Assembly (NCBI GenBank): GCA_900555125.1
Contig: USKH01000098.1
Location: forward strand, 1-5,156
DNA: 5,156 nt
Direction: 5' to 3'
From: an uncultured Clostridium sp.
GTDB taxonomy: Bacteria > Bacillota > Clostridia > Christensenellales > Pumilibacteraceae
Numbering within the stretch: position 1 is the stretch's first letter; every line of letters begins with the position of its first letter. Under the pieces are notes generated by a model that was given only the letters and a program-made list of their open reading frames with translations, searched no databases and had not been told where the DNA came from. Made by a program: the position numbers and the translations under genes. Shown piece after piece: positions 1 through 4,882 of this stretch.

Positions 1-3
1 GTA

Positions 4-58
4 TTTTAAAGCCTCGCCCTTCGGGAGAGGTGGCGGCGACAGCCGACGGAGAGGGTAT
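4..58 (+). repeat. Hairpin repeat module, left copy
   Basis: This begins TTTTAAAGCCTC, has a short GC-rich hairpin around a TTCG turn (about 17-25), then the segment GGGAGAGGTGGC (24-35) and GGAGAGGG (48-55). The layout matches a family of intergenic hairpin repeats I recognise from Clostridia genomes (AAAGCCTC, loop, GGGAGGTGGC, variable part, GGAGGG). The inverted partner is at 409-480. Family membership is from memory, not from a search. Confidence 0.5.
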
Positions 59-84
59 TTGTAGGGACTTTCGTCCTCGGCTGT
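39..84 (+). repeat. Inverted repeat with GTAGGG-type module
   Basis: ACAGCCGA (39-46) pairs with TCGGCTGT (77-84), enclosing GTAGGGAC (61-68). The 61-84 part recurs with changes at 3840-3864, and in inverted orientation with one base missing at 486-503. The recurrence of the GTAGGG start and GGCTGT end marks it as a discrete module. Confidence 0.5.
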
Positions 85-93
85 ATGAGATAT

Positions 94-122
94 CTTCTTT
101 TTTCAAGCGAAGAAAAAAGAAG
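94..122 (+). repeat. A/T-rich 11-bp stem-loop
   Basis: CTTCTTTTTTC (94-104) is perfectly complementary to GAAAAAAGAAG (112-122), with a 7-nt loop. It lies inside the repeat block, not after a gene end visible in this window, so I do not call it a terminator. It could serve one for a gene to the left of the window, but no coding frame leads into it. Confidence 0.5.
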
Positions 123-131
123 CAAAAAAGT

Positions 132-260
132 CGTTGGGACACTTGCGACTGTGTCCCAAGCCCCGCAACGCTTTTTAGTGTGTGCAATGACTTGCCGCGT
201 CGCGCCCGCAACGCTTTAAAGTTGGTGCGAAGTTTTGTTACGTCGCGCCCGCAACGCTTT
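132..260 (+). repeat. Three tandem units with a 43-bp period
   Basis: The motif CCCGCAACGCTTT ends at 174, 217 and 260, exactly 43 bases apart. The last two units share an identical 20-base 3' part (198-217 and 241-260) and partly matching 5' parts. The first unit keeps only the last 13 bases well, and its 5' part is replaced by a 9-bp stem-loop, TTGGGACAC (134-142) pairing with GTGTCCCAA (151-159). The array looks degenerate. Confidence 0.65.
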
Positions 261-301
261 TTTTAGAATGAATTGAAGAAAATAATAACCTTATCCCGTA
301 G

Positions 302-321
302 GGCGGGGGCTTGCTCCCGCC
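302..321 (+). repeat. GC-rich hairpin module
   Basis: GGCGGGGGC (302-310) pairs with GCTCCCGCC (313-321) with one G-A mismatch. It is introduced by GTAGGG-like sequence at 298-303, resembling the start of the modules at 61 and 3840. It is one of several adjoining palindromic modules in the block. Confidence 0.45.
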
Positions 322-331
322 GTGTTGTAAA

Positions 332-360
332 ACGGGAGACCACAGGTCTCCCCTACGGAG
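332..360 (+). repeat. GGGAGACC palindromic repeat, copy A
   Basis: GGGAGACC (334-341) and GGTCTCCC (345-352) form a perfect 8-bp stem around ACA, followed by CTACGGAG. Two further copies lie at 3877-3905 and 3925-3950 on the same strand. This copy has an intact stem; the others each carry one stem mismatch. I recognise this motif as a frequent intergenic repeat in Clostridia assemblies. On the opposite strand it translates to the spurious string GDLWSP. Confidence 0.75.
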
Positions 361-382
361 TTTGTGCGAATTTTGTATTCTC

Positions 383-404
383 CCGGTAGGAATAAACTGC
401 GTTC
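383..404 (+). repeat. 22-bp direct repeat, copy 1
   Basis: These 22 bases, starting CCGGTAGG and ending CTGCGTTC, are identical to 3973-3994. In both places the repeat lies downstream of a GGGAGACC palindrome on the same strand, so it is a second module of the same mosaic. Confidence 0.75.
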
Positions 405-408
405 GCCC

Positions 409-480
409 GCCAAACAATCCCTTCGTCTTTTCGCTAACGCTCGAAGCCACCTCCCTTGCATAGCAATGGAGGCTTTAAAA
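409..480 (-). repeat. Hairpin repeat module, right copy, inverted
   Basis: Read on the minus strand this begins TTTTAAAGCCTC (480-469). It then has a hairpin in which the CCTCC segment pairs with GGAGG across a loop containing TTGCTATGCAA, then GGGAGGTGGC (455-446), and runs on to GAAGGGATTG (about 425-416). It is the inverted counterpart of 4-58 and forms the right end of the composite block. Confidence 0.5.
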
Positions 481-485
481 AGTGC

Positions 486-503
486 GGACAGCGAGGACGA
501 AAG
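486..503 (-). repeat. Inverted copy of the 67-84 module
   Basis: Read on the minus strand this matches the ACTTTCGTCCTCGGCTGT part of the left module (67-84), except for one missing base in the GGCTGT end. It lies just outside the 12-bp inverted terminus at 480, so the similarity between the two flanks extends past the strict inverted repeat, though not in mirror order. Confidence 0.45.
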
Positions 504-545
504 TTATTATAATTAGAGAAATACAATAAGTACATTCTAATAATT

Positions 546-791
546 TTAGTCTAATTTTAGATTTTCCGCTGAAAATGAAGGATCGTCTATAAATTCAGAA
601 GGTTTAATATTTAATCCATAAGATAGCATTATTATTGTTTTTAAAGTAATGCCTTTTGTTCTTCGTTGTAAAATGCTTTTAATTGTTGGAAACGGCACGC
701 CACTTAGTTGTGCTAACTTATATTGAGTTATGTTTTTCTGTCCCATATATCGGAGAAGTCGCTCAACCACAACATCGTTTATTGTTTTCAT
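546..791 (-). CDS. Small XRE-family (Cro/C1-type) helix-turn-helix regulator
   Basis: An 81-residue, single-domain DNA-binding protein of the Cro/C1 class, presumably a cytoplasmic transcriptional repressor. Helix 1 spans about residues 7-19. The helix-turn-helix follows, with QYKLAQLS (23-30), the turn GV, and recognition helix PFPTIKSILQ (33-42). Two closing helices cover about 49-59 and 64-68. The tail DDPSFSAENLKLD closely resembles the acidic tail of many small clostridial XRE proteins, so the protein looks full length. The start is set by AAGAGG 8 nt upstream (800-805, minus strand). It is transcribed away from the membrane protein at 929; their 137-bp gap holds paired palindromes that are natural targets for this protein. 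Its DNA is A+T-rich, like that neighbour. I see no promoter or terminator that I can call with confidence. The family call is solid; the target and signal are inferred. Confidence 0.88.
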   Translation of the reverse strand: MKTINDVVVERLLRYMGQKNITQYKLAQLSGVPFPTIKSILQRRTKGITLKTIIMLSYGLNIKPSEFIDDPSFSAENLKLD

Positions 792-847
792 TTTTTTATC
801 CTCTTTGTATCTACTATTAAAGTTTATCTGTTTTTTTTAAAAAAATA

Positions 848-863
848 GGATGATATATCATCC
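848..863. promoter_or_regulatory. Candidate operator O1, perfect 16-bp palindrome
   Basis: GGATGATATATCATCC is a perfect palindrome placed just upstream of the -35 box at 870. Its size suits a dimer of a Cro/C1-type protein, and the divergent XRE gene starts 57 bp away. The site could serve autoregulation as well as control of the gene at 929. The palindrome is visible; the protein that binds it is inferred. Confidence 0.6.
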
Positions 864-867
864 AAAT

Positions 868-883
868 GGTTGACGCATCATCC
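868..883. promoter_or_regulatory. Candidate operator O2, overlapping the -35 box
   Basis: GGTTGACGCATCATCC is a 16-bp imperfect version of the site at 848-863. Its right half carries the same ATCATCC, and its left half matches the ideal partner at 6 of 8 bases. The two sites are centred 20 bp apart, about two helical turns, so dimers would sit on the same face of the DNA. The site contains the TTGACG -35 hexamer, so occupancy should block RNA polymerase. Confidence 0.5.
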
Positions 884-898
884 TATAATGTGTATAAT
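870..898 (+). promoter_or_regulatory. Sigma-A type promoter for the membrane protein
   Basis: TTGACG (870-875), a 17-bp spacer, and TATAAT (893-898) differ from consensus at one base. Transcription would begin near 905, leaving a short leader with AGGAG at 915-919, 9 nt before the ATG at 929. A second TATAAT at 884-889 is badly spaced for this -35 box. Confidence 0.8.
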
Positions 899-928
899 AT
901 AGTTAAAAACAATTAGGAGAAAAAAATA

Positions 929-1552
929 ATGGAAAACAATAACTTTGAAAAAAATAAGGACTCAATAGGTGCTCTTATTATTAAAATCATCTTGAGTGCG
1001 ATTTCAATTGCAATATTGATTTATGTAAGTGTAGAAATTAATAAAATACTTAAACCGTCTAGCTCAAATAATTCAAATAAAAATCAACAGAATGAAATTA
1101 AATATTATAAGGTAAATGATACGATTCCTCTTGGGAATTTAGAAATGACCATATCTGAAAATAGAAGTTTATGCTGGTTGGAAATGGGACTTTTGTTAAA
1201 TCAATATAGTCCAGCAGAAGGATGCGGTTTTGTTAGTGTTGATGTTAGTATATATAATCCGACTAATAATTCAGTAGATATACCATGTGTTTACTGTCAC
1301 TATACCGATAGCCTGTATTGTGACTATAAAGTAGAGTTGGTTATAGATGATGAAATTGTTTACAGTTCTGGAAGAGCATATGGAAACAAAGGATTTATTG
1401 GTTATTATGGAACTTATATAGCAAAGCAGGAACACAGCGGAATTTATGCTTTTGAAGTACCAGTTAACGTTTACAACCAGGGTAAAAAGTTTGAATTAAA
1501 GATAAGTTATCATAAAAAAATTGCTACAATACTTTTAAGAGAAGATAAATAA
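929..1552 (+). CDS. Single-pass membrane protein with DUF4352-like extracytoplasmic domain
   Basis: A 207-residue protein of unknown function. A short polar N-terminus (1-13) is followed by one hydrophobic segment (about 14-34) and a Ser/Asn/Lys-rich linker (43-56). The rest is a beta-rich domain that should lie outside the membrane. The domain opens with YYKVNDTIPLGNLEMTI (59-75) and continues with FVSVDVSIYNPTNNSVDIP (101-119), the pattern of DUF4352 and similar immunoglobulin-like domains (a 'YkvGDtv' opening, then a 'v.v.v.N.s...' strand). There is no lipobox cysteine, so the anchor is an uncleaved helix. Five cysteines (82, 99, 120, 123, 131) fall in the outer domain and might form disulfides. 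The start is fixed by AGGAG at 915-919. It is divergent from the XRE gene, whose product probably controls it. The gene is strikingly A+T-rich beside the enzyme gene downstream. The topology is convincing; the family match is from memory. Confidence 0.8.
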   Translation: MENNNFEKNKDSIGALIIKIILSAISIAILIYVSVEINKILKPSSSNNSNKNQQNEIKYYKVNDTIPLGNLEMTISENRSLCWLEMGLLLNQYSPAEGCGFVSVDVSIYNPTNNSVDIPCVYCHYTDSLYCDYKVELVIDDEIVYSSGRAYGNKGFIGYYGTYIAKQEHSGIYAFEVPVNVYNQGKKFELKISYHKKIATILLREDK

Positions 1553-1568
1553 AAAAAGGAGCAAAGCG

Positions 1569-1594
1569 AAAAAAACCACCGGCAATGCCGGTGG
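1569..1594 (-). terminator. Intrinsic terminator of the alpha-galactosidase gene
   Basis: On the minus strand, CCACCGGC pairs with GCCGGTGG (arms 1594-1587 and 1583-1576, 3-nt loop) and is followed at once by seven T (1575-1569). The perfect 8-bp GC-rich stem and T run make a textbook intrinsic terminator, 38 nt beyond the stop codon at 1633-1635. There is no T run on the plus side, so it acts on minus-strand transcripts. Confidence 0.9.
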
Positions 1595-1642
1595 AAACCT
1601 TATGAGCTTTAGCTTCAAGCAAAGAAAGGTTTTCACTTTTTT
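1595..1642 (+). terminator. Possible weak terminator of the membrane protein gene
   Basis: AAACCTT (1595-1601) pairs with AAGGTTT (1626-1632), and inside it CTTTAGC (1607-1613) can pair with GCAAAG (1619-1624) leaving one bulged A. Six T follow at 1637-1642, after a 4-nt gap. The stem is A+T-rich and the gap is not ideal, so it is weaker than the minus-strand signal next to it. It overlaps the last codons of the convergent enzyme gene. Confidence 0.4.
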
Positions 1643-3588
1643 CTATAAAAATAAATCTTTGACTTCTCTTTTTTGAATATGAGAACGTTAAAATTTCTGC
1701 CGTTTTCGGCTGTCGAAAAATCGAACGTTTTGCCGTCGGCGTCGATGAAAACGTAATCTCCGTCAAGAAAGCCGAGGTTGAATTTAGCGCATTCGTACGG
1801 CGAATTTTCGCGGCGGAACACCATTATTACGCCGTCGCCCTGCTCGGGTCTGTCGAACGCATAAGCGCACCACGTATCGTTGTTTTCGGACACAGCGGTC
1901 AGCGGATAGAAGTCTTCGGACATAAATTCGCGAACCGACAGATATTCGTTTAAATATCTTCTGATAACGGCGATTTTTTCGGGGTCGTCGTATTTTTCGT
2001 CGCGCTCGGAGTAGAAGAAATTGCAGGTCATCGCGGGAGCATAGGCGCTTCTCATCGAATATTCGTCAACTTTTCTGCCGCAGCCGGTGCCGGAATAAGG
2101 CAGCCACGAAGAAAAAGTGAGATTGTGGCACTGCGTTCCGGCTGTTACGGGGTGAGCGGGGCATTGGTAGTCGCTGCGCCAGAGCGGTATGCTGCGGCGA
2201 AGCGTTTCGATATCTATTCTTCTGCCGCCCGAAGCACAGTTGTCGATGAGAAGATGCGGGAATTTTTCAAGCAGCGCGTCCCATAGTTTATACAAGCCGT
2301 TTATGTGCTTTATTTCGGTTATTCCGCGGCGGTCCTGCCGATCTGCGGCGCGCCAGTATTCCAAAGGACACATATTGAAGTCCTGGCGGTAACAGTCCAC
2401 TCCTATTTCGCCTATTGCGCGGCTTAAAGTGTCAAAGCAGTACTGCCACGCCTCGGGGTTACCGAGATTGAAAAGAAGAGTGAAGTTTTCCGGATCGGTG
2501 TTTTTCAGACAATAATCGGGATGTTCGATGGTTACCGGCGTTCCTTTTATCACGCGTTCCGGCTCGAACCAGAGCAGAAACTTTTTTCCTGCATTGTGAA
2601 TTTTGTCGGCAACGTCTTTAAGTCCGCCCGGATGAATGCCAGGGCTTACTTGCCAGTCTCCGACGTGCATGGGCCAGTCGCCCTCGTATTCGTCGGGAGT
2701 GGGCGTGGTGTTTTCTCCGTACCAGCCGGCGTCCATCCAGATATAGTCGAGAGGAAGCTTGTTTTTTTCGATACACTCTATTCTTTTGATAACCGAGCTT
2801 GTTCTCATTCCGCCCCATATTCCGGTGCAAAGCGGACCGGTTTTATCTCTTCCGGGCTGACCTATAAGCGAAAAATGAGCCTTAACCAGCCTTCGCCATT
2901 TGTTTATGCCGCTTGTTTCGTTGCCTTCGTACGGCATTATAACTACCGACGAGGTGCGGAACTTTTCGCCCGGTTTAATATAAAATTCTGCATTCTGAAC
3001 GCCCGAGCGGAACTTAATTTCGCCTTCGGTACGTTCGAACCGTGCCGCCCATTGACCTGTCCAGCCCACGGCGAAAAAATATCCCCCGTCTTGCTTATGA
3101 ACGCGGAAAAACGGAGCGTTCCGATCGCTCGAACGCCCGCCGGAAGCACAGTAATCGCGCTTTTCGCCCACGCCGATATAGCCGGGGAAAGCGTTGTCTT
3201 TAAGTTCGTCGGCATTGCTATAAAACTCCTTTGCCGCCCACACCGAGCCGTTTGGAGCGTAGATTTTAGTCGCCTGTTCGCCCGAAGGCAGATATGCCGT
3301 ACACCCGCGTTTTTCTTCGCGGACAAGCGGCAGAGCGCAGTCGCAGTCGAATAATTCAGAAATTACGGGAGTGTCTTTATCTCCCTCGTTTTCAAAATAA
3401 TTAACCCATTCCACGGCGCCGTAATTACCGTATTTTTTGAATACGTTTGTTATTTTCAGGAACCCGAACTTATATGTCGTAATCGTTTGGTTTCCGTCTA
3501 CGAACGTTTGTTTTTCGTGAGCAAGCCCGAATGCGTCGGTGCCGCCGAGTTTGAAAGAAAACAGATTTTGGTCGACTGAAAAGTTCAT
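1633..3588 (-). CDS. GH36 (clan GH-D) alpha-galactosidase-type glycoside hydrolase
   Basis: A 651-residue retaining glycosidase expected to release terminal alpha-linked galactose, or alpha-GalNAc in some GH36 members, from oligosaccharides. The N-terminal part (1-240) is the beta-rich domain typical of the family. The catalytic (beta/alpha)8 barrel (about 245-530) contains LDYIWMDAGW (280-289), WFEPERV (340-346), LFNLGNPEAW (372-381) and CYRQDFN (399-405), with Asp403 as the expected nucleophile. CASGGRR (451-457) and PLWRSDY (468-474) follow, with Asp473 as the expected acid/base; the 70-residue distance between the two aspartates suits the family. A small beta C-terminal domain follows (about 560-651). 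The protein is somewhat shorter than the common ~720-residue GH36 enzymes. There is no signal peptide, so it acts in the cytoplasm on imported sugars. The start has AAGGAG 6 nt upstream (3595-3600). No transporter or regulator gene is adjacent. The family is secure; the exact sugar is not. Confidence 0.93.
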   Translation of the reverse strand: MNFSVDQNLFSFKLGGTDAFGLAHEKQTFVDGNQTITTYKFGFLKITNVFKKYGNYGAVEWVNYFENEGDKDTPVISELFDCDCALPLVREEKRGCTAYLPSGEQATKIYAPNGSVWAAKEFYSNADELKDNAFPGYIGVGEKRDYCASGGRSSDRNAPFFRVHKQDGGYFFAVGWTGQWAARFERTEGEIKFRSGVQNAEFYIKPGEKFRTSSVVIMPYEGNETSGINKWRRLVKAHFSLIGQPGRDKTGPLCTGIWGGMRTSSVIKRIECIEKNKLPLDYIWMDAGWYGENTTPTPDEYEGDWPMHVGDWQVSPGIHPGGLKDVADKIHNAGKKFLLWFEPERVIKGTPVTIEHPDYCLKNTDPENFTLLFNLGNPEAWQYCFDTLSRAIGEIGVDCYRQDFNMCPLEYWRAADRQDRRGITEIKHINGLYKLWDALLEKFPHLLIDNCASGGRRIDIETLRRSIPLWRSDYQCPAHPVTAGTQCHNLTFSSWLPYSGTGCGRKVDEYSMRSAYAPAMTCNFFYSERDEKYDDPEKIAVIRRYLNEYLSVREFMSEDFYPLTAVSENNDTWCAYAFDRPEQGDGVIMVFRRENSPYECAKFNLGFLDGDYVFIDADGKTFDFSTAENGRNFNVLIFKKEKSKIYFYRKK

Positions 3589-3628
3589 GATTTTCTCCTT
3601 TTTTCGCGGTTAATCCGCATTATCGGTT

Positions 3629-3649
3629 TCGTGATAGATTATATCACGA
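3629..3649. promoter_or_regulatory. Inverted repeat over the -10 box, candidate operator
   Basis: TCGTGATA (3629-3636) and TATCACGA (3642-3649) are perfect 8-bp arms around GATTA. The repeat covers the TATAAT of the enzyme gene's likely promoter. A second, overlapping inverted repeat (ACGATT at 3646-3651, AATCGT at 3658-3663) lies directly upstream of it. The position is typical for a repressor such as those governing sugar-use genes, but no regulator gene for it lies in the window. Confidence 0.55.
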
Positions 3650-3666
3650 TTTTTTGTAATCGTATA
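3638..3666 (-). promoter_or_regulatory. Extended -10 promoter for the alpha-galactosidase gene
   Basis: On the minus strand TGATATAAT (3646-3638) is a perfect extended -10 element. The hexamer 17 bp upstream, TATACG (3666-3661), is a poor -35, as is usual for such promoters. Transcription would start near 3631, giving a leader of about 43 nt that includes the Shine-Dalgarno site. A separate consensus TTGACA lies further up (3702-3697), but its -10 candidates (GCTACA at 17 bp, TACAAA at 19 bp) are poor. Confidence 0.6.
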
Positions 3667-3839
3667 GCGGTTTTGTAGCACAAAACATTAAAATTTTGTC
3701 AAACGAAAAAAATAAGAGAATGATATGTGCGTTTACGAACAGGTATTGTCTTTAAAAATATATACGTTACTCGTAAATGAAAATTTATAATGTAAGGCTG
3801 AGAAGCAAATCATTTTATTAAGCGAGCGGATAAAACACT
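3667..3839. other. A+T-rich intergenic DNA without a gene
   Basis: This lies between the enzyme promoter and the second repeat cluster. It holds the unpaired TTGACA (3697-3702, minus) and a TATAAT on the plus strand (3786-3791) with no fitting -35 box and no gene after it. I see no reading frame with a ribosome binding site and no RNA gene. Confidence 0.5.
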
Positions 3840-3864
3840 GTAGGGAAAGTCGTCCGTTGGCTGT
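3840..3864 (+). repeat. GTAGGG-type module, second locus
   Basis: This is a diverged direct copy of 61-84: both begin GTAGGGA, share TCGTCC in the middle and end in GGCTGT. It leads the second repeat cluster, ahead of two GGGAGACC palindromes, as the first copy does in the left block. Confidence 0.5.
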
Positions 3865-3876
3865 CCGAATAAAAAG

Positions 3877-3905
3877 CGGGAGACCACAGGTCCCCCCCTA
3901 CGGAG
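3877..3905 (+). repeat. GGGAGACC palindromic repeat, copy B
   Basis: Same as 333-360 except that the right arm has one T changed to C and one extra C, giving a run of seven C and a mismatch in the stem. The next copy begins 48 bp further on. Confidence 0.7.
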
Positions 3906-3924
3906 CATGCGATAACGCAAATTA

Positions 3925-3950
3925 CGAGAGACCACAGGTCTCCCCTACGG
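3925..3950 (+). repeat. GGGAGACC palindromic repeat, copy C
   Basis: CGAGAGACCACAGG followed by TCTCCCCTACGG; one G-to-A change in the left arm weakens the stem. Its right arm is the original form seen in copy A, so copies B and C have decayed in different arms. Confidence 0.7.
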
Positions 3951-3972
3951 GTTGGAACGAGACATCCGTAGT

Positions 3973-3994
3973 CCGGTAGGAATAAACTGCGTTC
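3973..3994 (+). repeat. 22-bp direct repeat, copy 2
   Basis: Identical over 22 bases to 383-404 and likewise followed closely by a C-rich CCCG segment. It closes the second repeat cluster. Confidence 0.75.
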
Positions 3995-4086
3995 TCCCGT
4001 GTAAAACAACATTAAAATACGAAAGATGAAACCTCTCCTCTATAAATCGGCAATAAATCTTGCACCGCGCAAACACGACTAATTAC

Positions 4087-4130
4087 AAATCAAGTCGCGC
4101 TGAACGCTCGCCGACGTTTATCGTTGATTT
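4087..4130 (-). terminator. Inverted repeat across the stop codon, doubtful terminator
   Basis: AAATCAA (4087-4093) pairs with TTGATTT (4124-4130), and inside it GTCGCG (4094-4099) can pair with CGCCGAC (4109-4115) with one bulge. The structure spans the TAA at 4118-4120 of the minus-strand gene. No T run follows on the minus strand, so it is not a standard intrinsic terminator; I found no better one downstream. Confidence 0.25.
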
Positions 4131-4882
4131 AATTTGTGGCGAGCTCTGAAAAATCGGTCGTATTTCTTTGTTTTTTCTATGTCGGGAATTCTGACTTTCA
4201 GCATATTTGTAAAAATTATCGGAGCGTAATTTAATCGACTTGCAAAATCTGCGGAAATTAACGGGCGGAAAACCGTGTACTTGCCGGCGTAATTAAATTC
4301 TTCAAGCCGTGCGCCTTGCGCGTGCAGCTGGTTAAGCGCCGTCTCAAAGTTTTGTTTGAGTTGCGCTCTCAGATAAAAGTCATAAACCGATTTTCTTGCC
4401 GCGCGGCACGATCTGCGGCGTCGCTTTTTGCCTGTCTGATTTTTTCTGTCGCTTACGTAAAAGCAGCAACTCGGATAATCGTTGTAGCTGCCGTCGGCGT
4501 AGATGATTTTGCCGTCGGGGGTAAGAGTTGCGTCCTGTTCGTGACATGATTCGGGCTTTGTTTCTGCATTATCGCAAGCGTCGCGCTGTTCACGTACGTC
4601 ACAATCGTCGCAGTTTTCTTTTTCGCAATAATCGCATGCGCACGCGACTCCGTTTTTGAGGTTGAAGTATTTCAGTATATCTGCCGACTGTTCGCCGTCA
4701 ACCATAAAAATATTTCTTCCGTTTACCATAACCAGTTCCGGCAAGCCGATGTATATGCCCAAGTGCGAGCGATCGGGCTCGTATACTTTATAAACGCCGT
4801 ACGCGCCCAAAAACGTTGCAAACCGGTAATCGTAACATTCTAAAAACCGATTAAGTCTTTTTTCAAAAATTCTTTTCTTCAT
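4118..4882 (-). CDS. Unrecognised 254-residue protein with Cys cluster and basic patch
   Basis: I do not recognise this protein. It has no signal peptide or membrane segment and should be cytoplasmic. Three parts are visible. Residues 1-80 look like a compact fold rich in aromatic and hydrophobic residues (for example LGIYIGLPELVMVNG, 41-55). Residues 81-113 hold seven cysteines (81, 83, 86, 91, 94, 103, 113) among many acidic residues; the CxCxxC and CxxC spacing could bind zinc. A very basic stretch, GKKRRRRSCRAARK (151-164), precedes a helical segment (165-195) and a mixed C-terminal part ending RFFRARHKLNQR. The chosen ATG has GGAGG 7 nt upstream (4890-4894). Reading the frame back to 5014 would need a TTG start without a ribosome binding site. 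It has its own strong promoter and no operon partner in view. Nucleic-acid binding is possible but is only a guess. Confidence 0.72.
   Translation of the reverse strand: MKKRIFEKRLNRFLECYDYRFATFLGAYGVYKVYEPDRSHLGIYIGLPELVMVNGRNIFMVDGEQSADILKYFNLKNGVACACDYCEKENCDDCDVREQRDACDNAETKPESCHEQDATLTPDGKIIYADGSYNDYPSCCFYVSDRKNQTGKKRRRRSCRAARKSVYDFYLRAQLKQNFETALNQLHAQGARLEEFNYAGKYTVFRPLISADFASRLNYAPIIFTNMLKVRIPDIEKTKKYDRFFRARHKLNQR

Larger units (their letters stand above)
4..480. repeat. Composite repeat block bounded by 12-bp inverted repeats
   Basis: The block starts with TTTTAAAGCCTC (4-15) and ends with its exact reverse complement (469-480). Just inside each end lies a related hairpin (about 4-58 and 409-480, inverted relative to each other), followed inward by further palindromic modules, each described separately. 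There is no transposase and no credible reading frame inside. It could be a MITE-like non-autonomous element, or simply two REP-like repeats inserted in opposite orientation around other repeats. I see no obvious target-site duplication. The inverted ends are directly visible; mobility is inference. Confidence 0.6.

Noticed and set aside
30..266. 78-codon open frame on the plus strand
   Set aside because: It runs through hairpin repeats and the 43-bp tandem units, has no ribosome binding site, and its low-complexity Lys/Arg string reflects the A-rich stem at 94-122.
238..450. 70-codon open frame on the minus strand
   Set aside because: It is a translation of the GGGAGACC palindrome (GDLWSP string) and neighbouring modules; no ribosome binding site.
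2521..3354. 277-codon open frame opposite the alpha-galactosidase gene
   Set aside because: Shadow frame of a clearly functional GH36 gene; no ribosome binding site, promoter or recognisable domain.
3786..3791. TATAAT on the plus strand as a promoter
   Set aside because: No -35 hexamer at a suitable distance and no gene downstream on that strand.
3877..3994. Possible CRISPR array
   Set aside because: Only two palindromes 48 bp apart, with unequal length and a short A+T-rich gap, and no cas genes; the same palindrome occurs singly at 333.
3818..4012. 64-codon open frame on the minus strand with two GDLWS strings
   Set aside because: The repeated peptide comes from two copies of the same DNA palindrome, not from a protein repeat.
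4026..4082. 18-codon frame beginning ATGAAACC
   Set aside because: No ribosome binding site, very short, and no conserved-looking peptide.
4316..4549. 77-codon open frame on the plus strand
   Set aside because: Antisense shadow of the gene at 4118-4882 with no translation signals.
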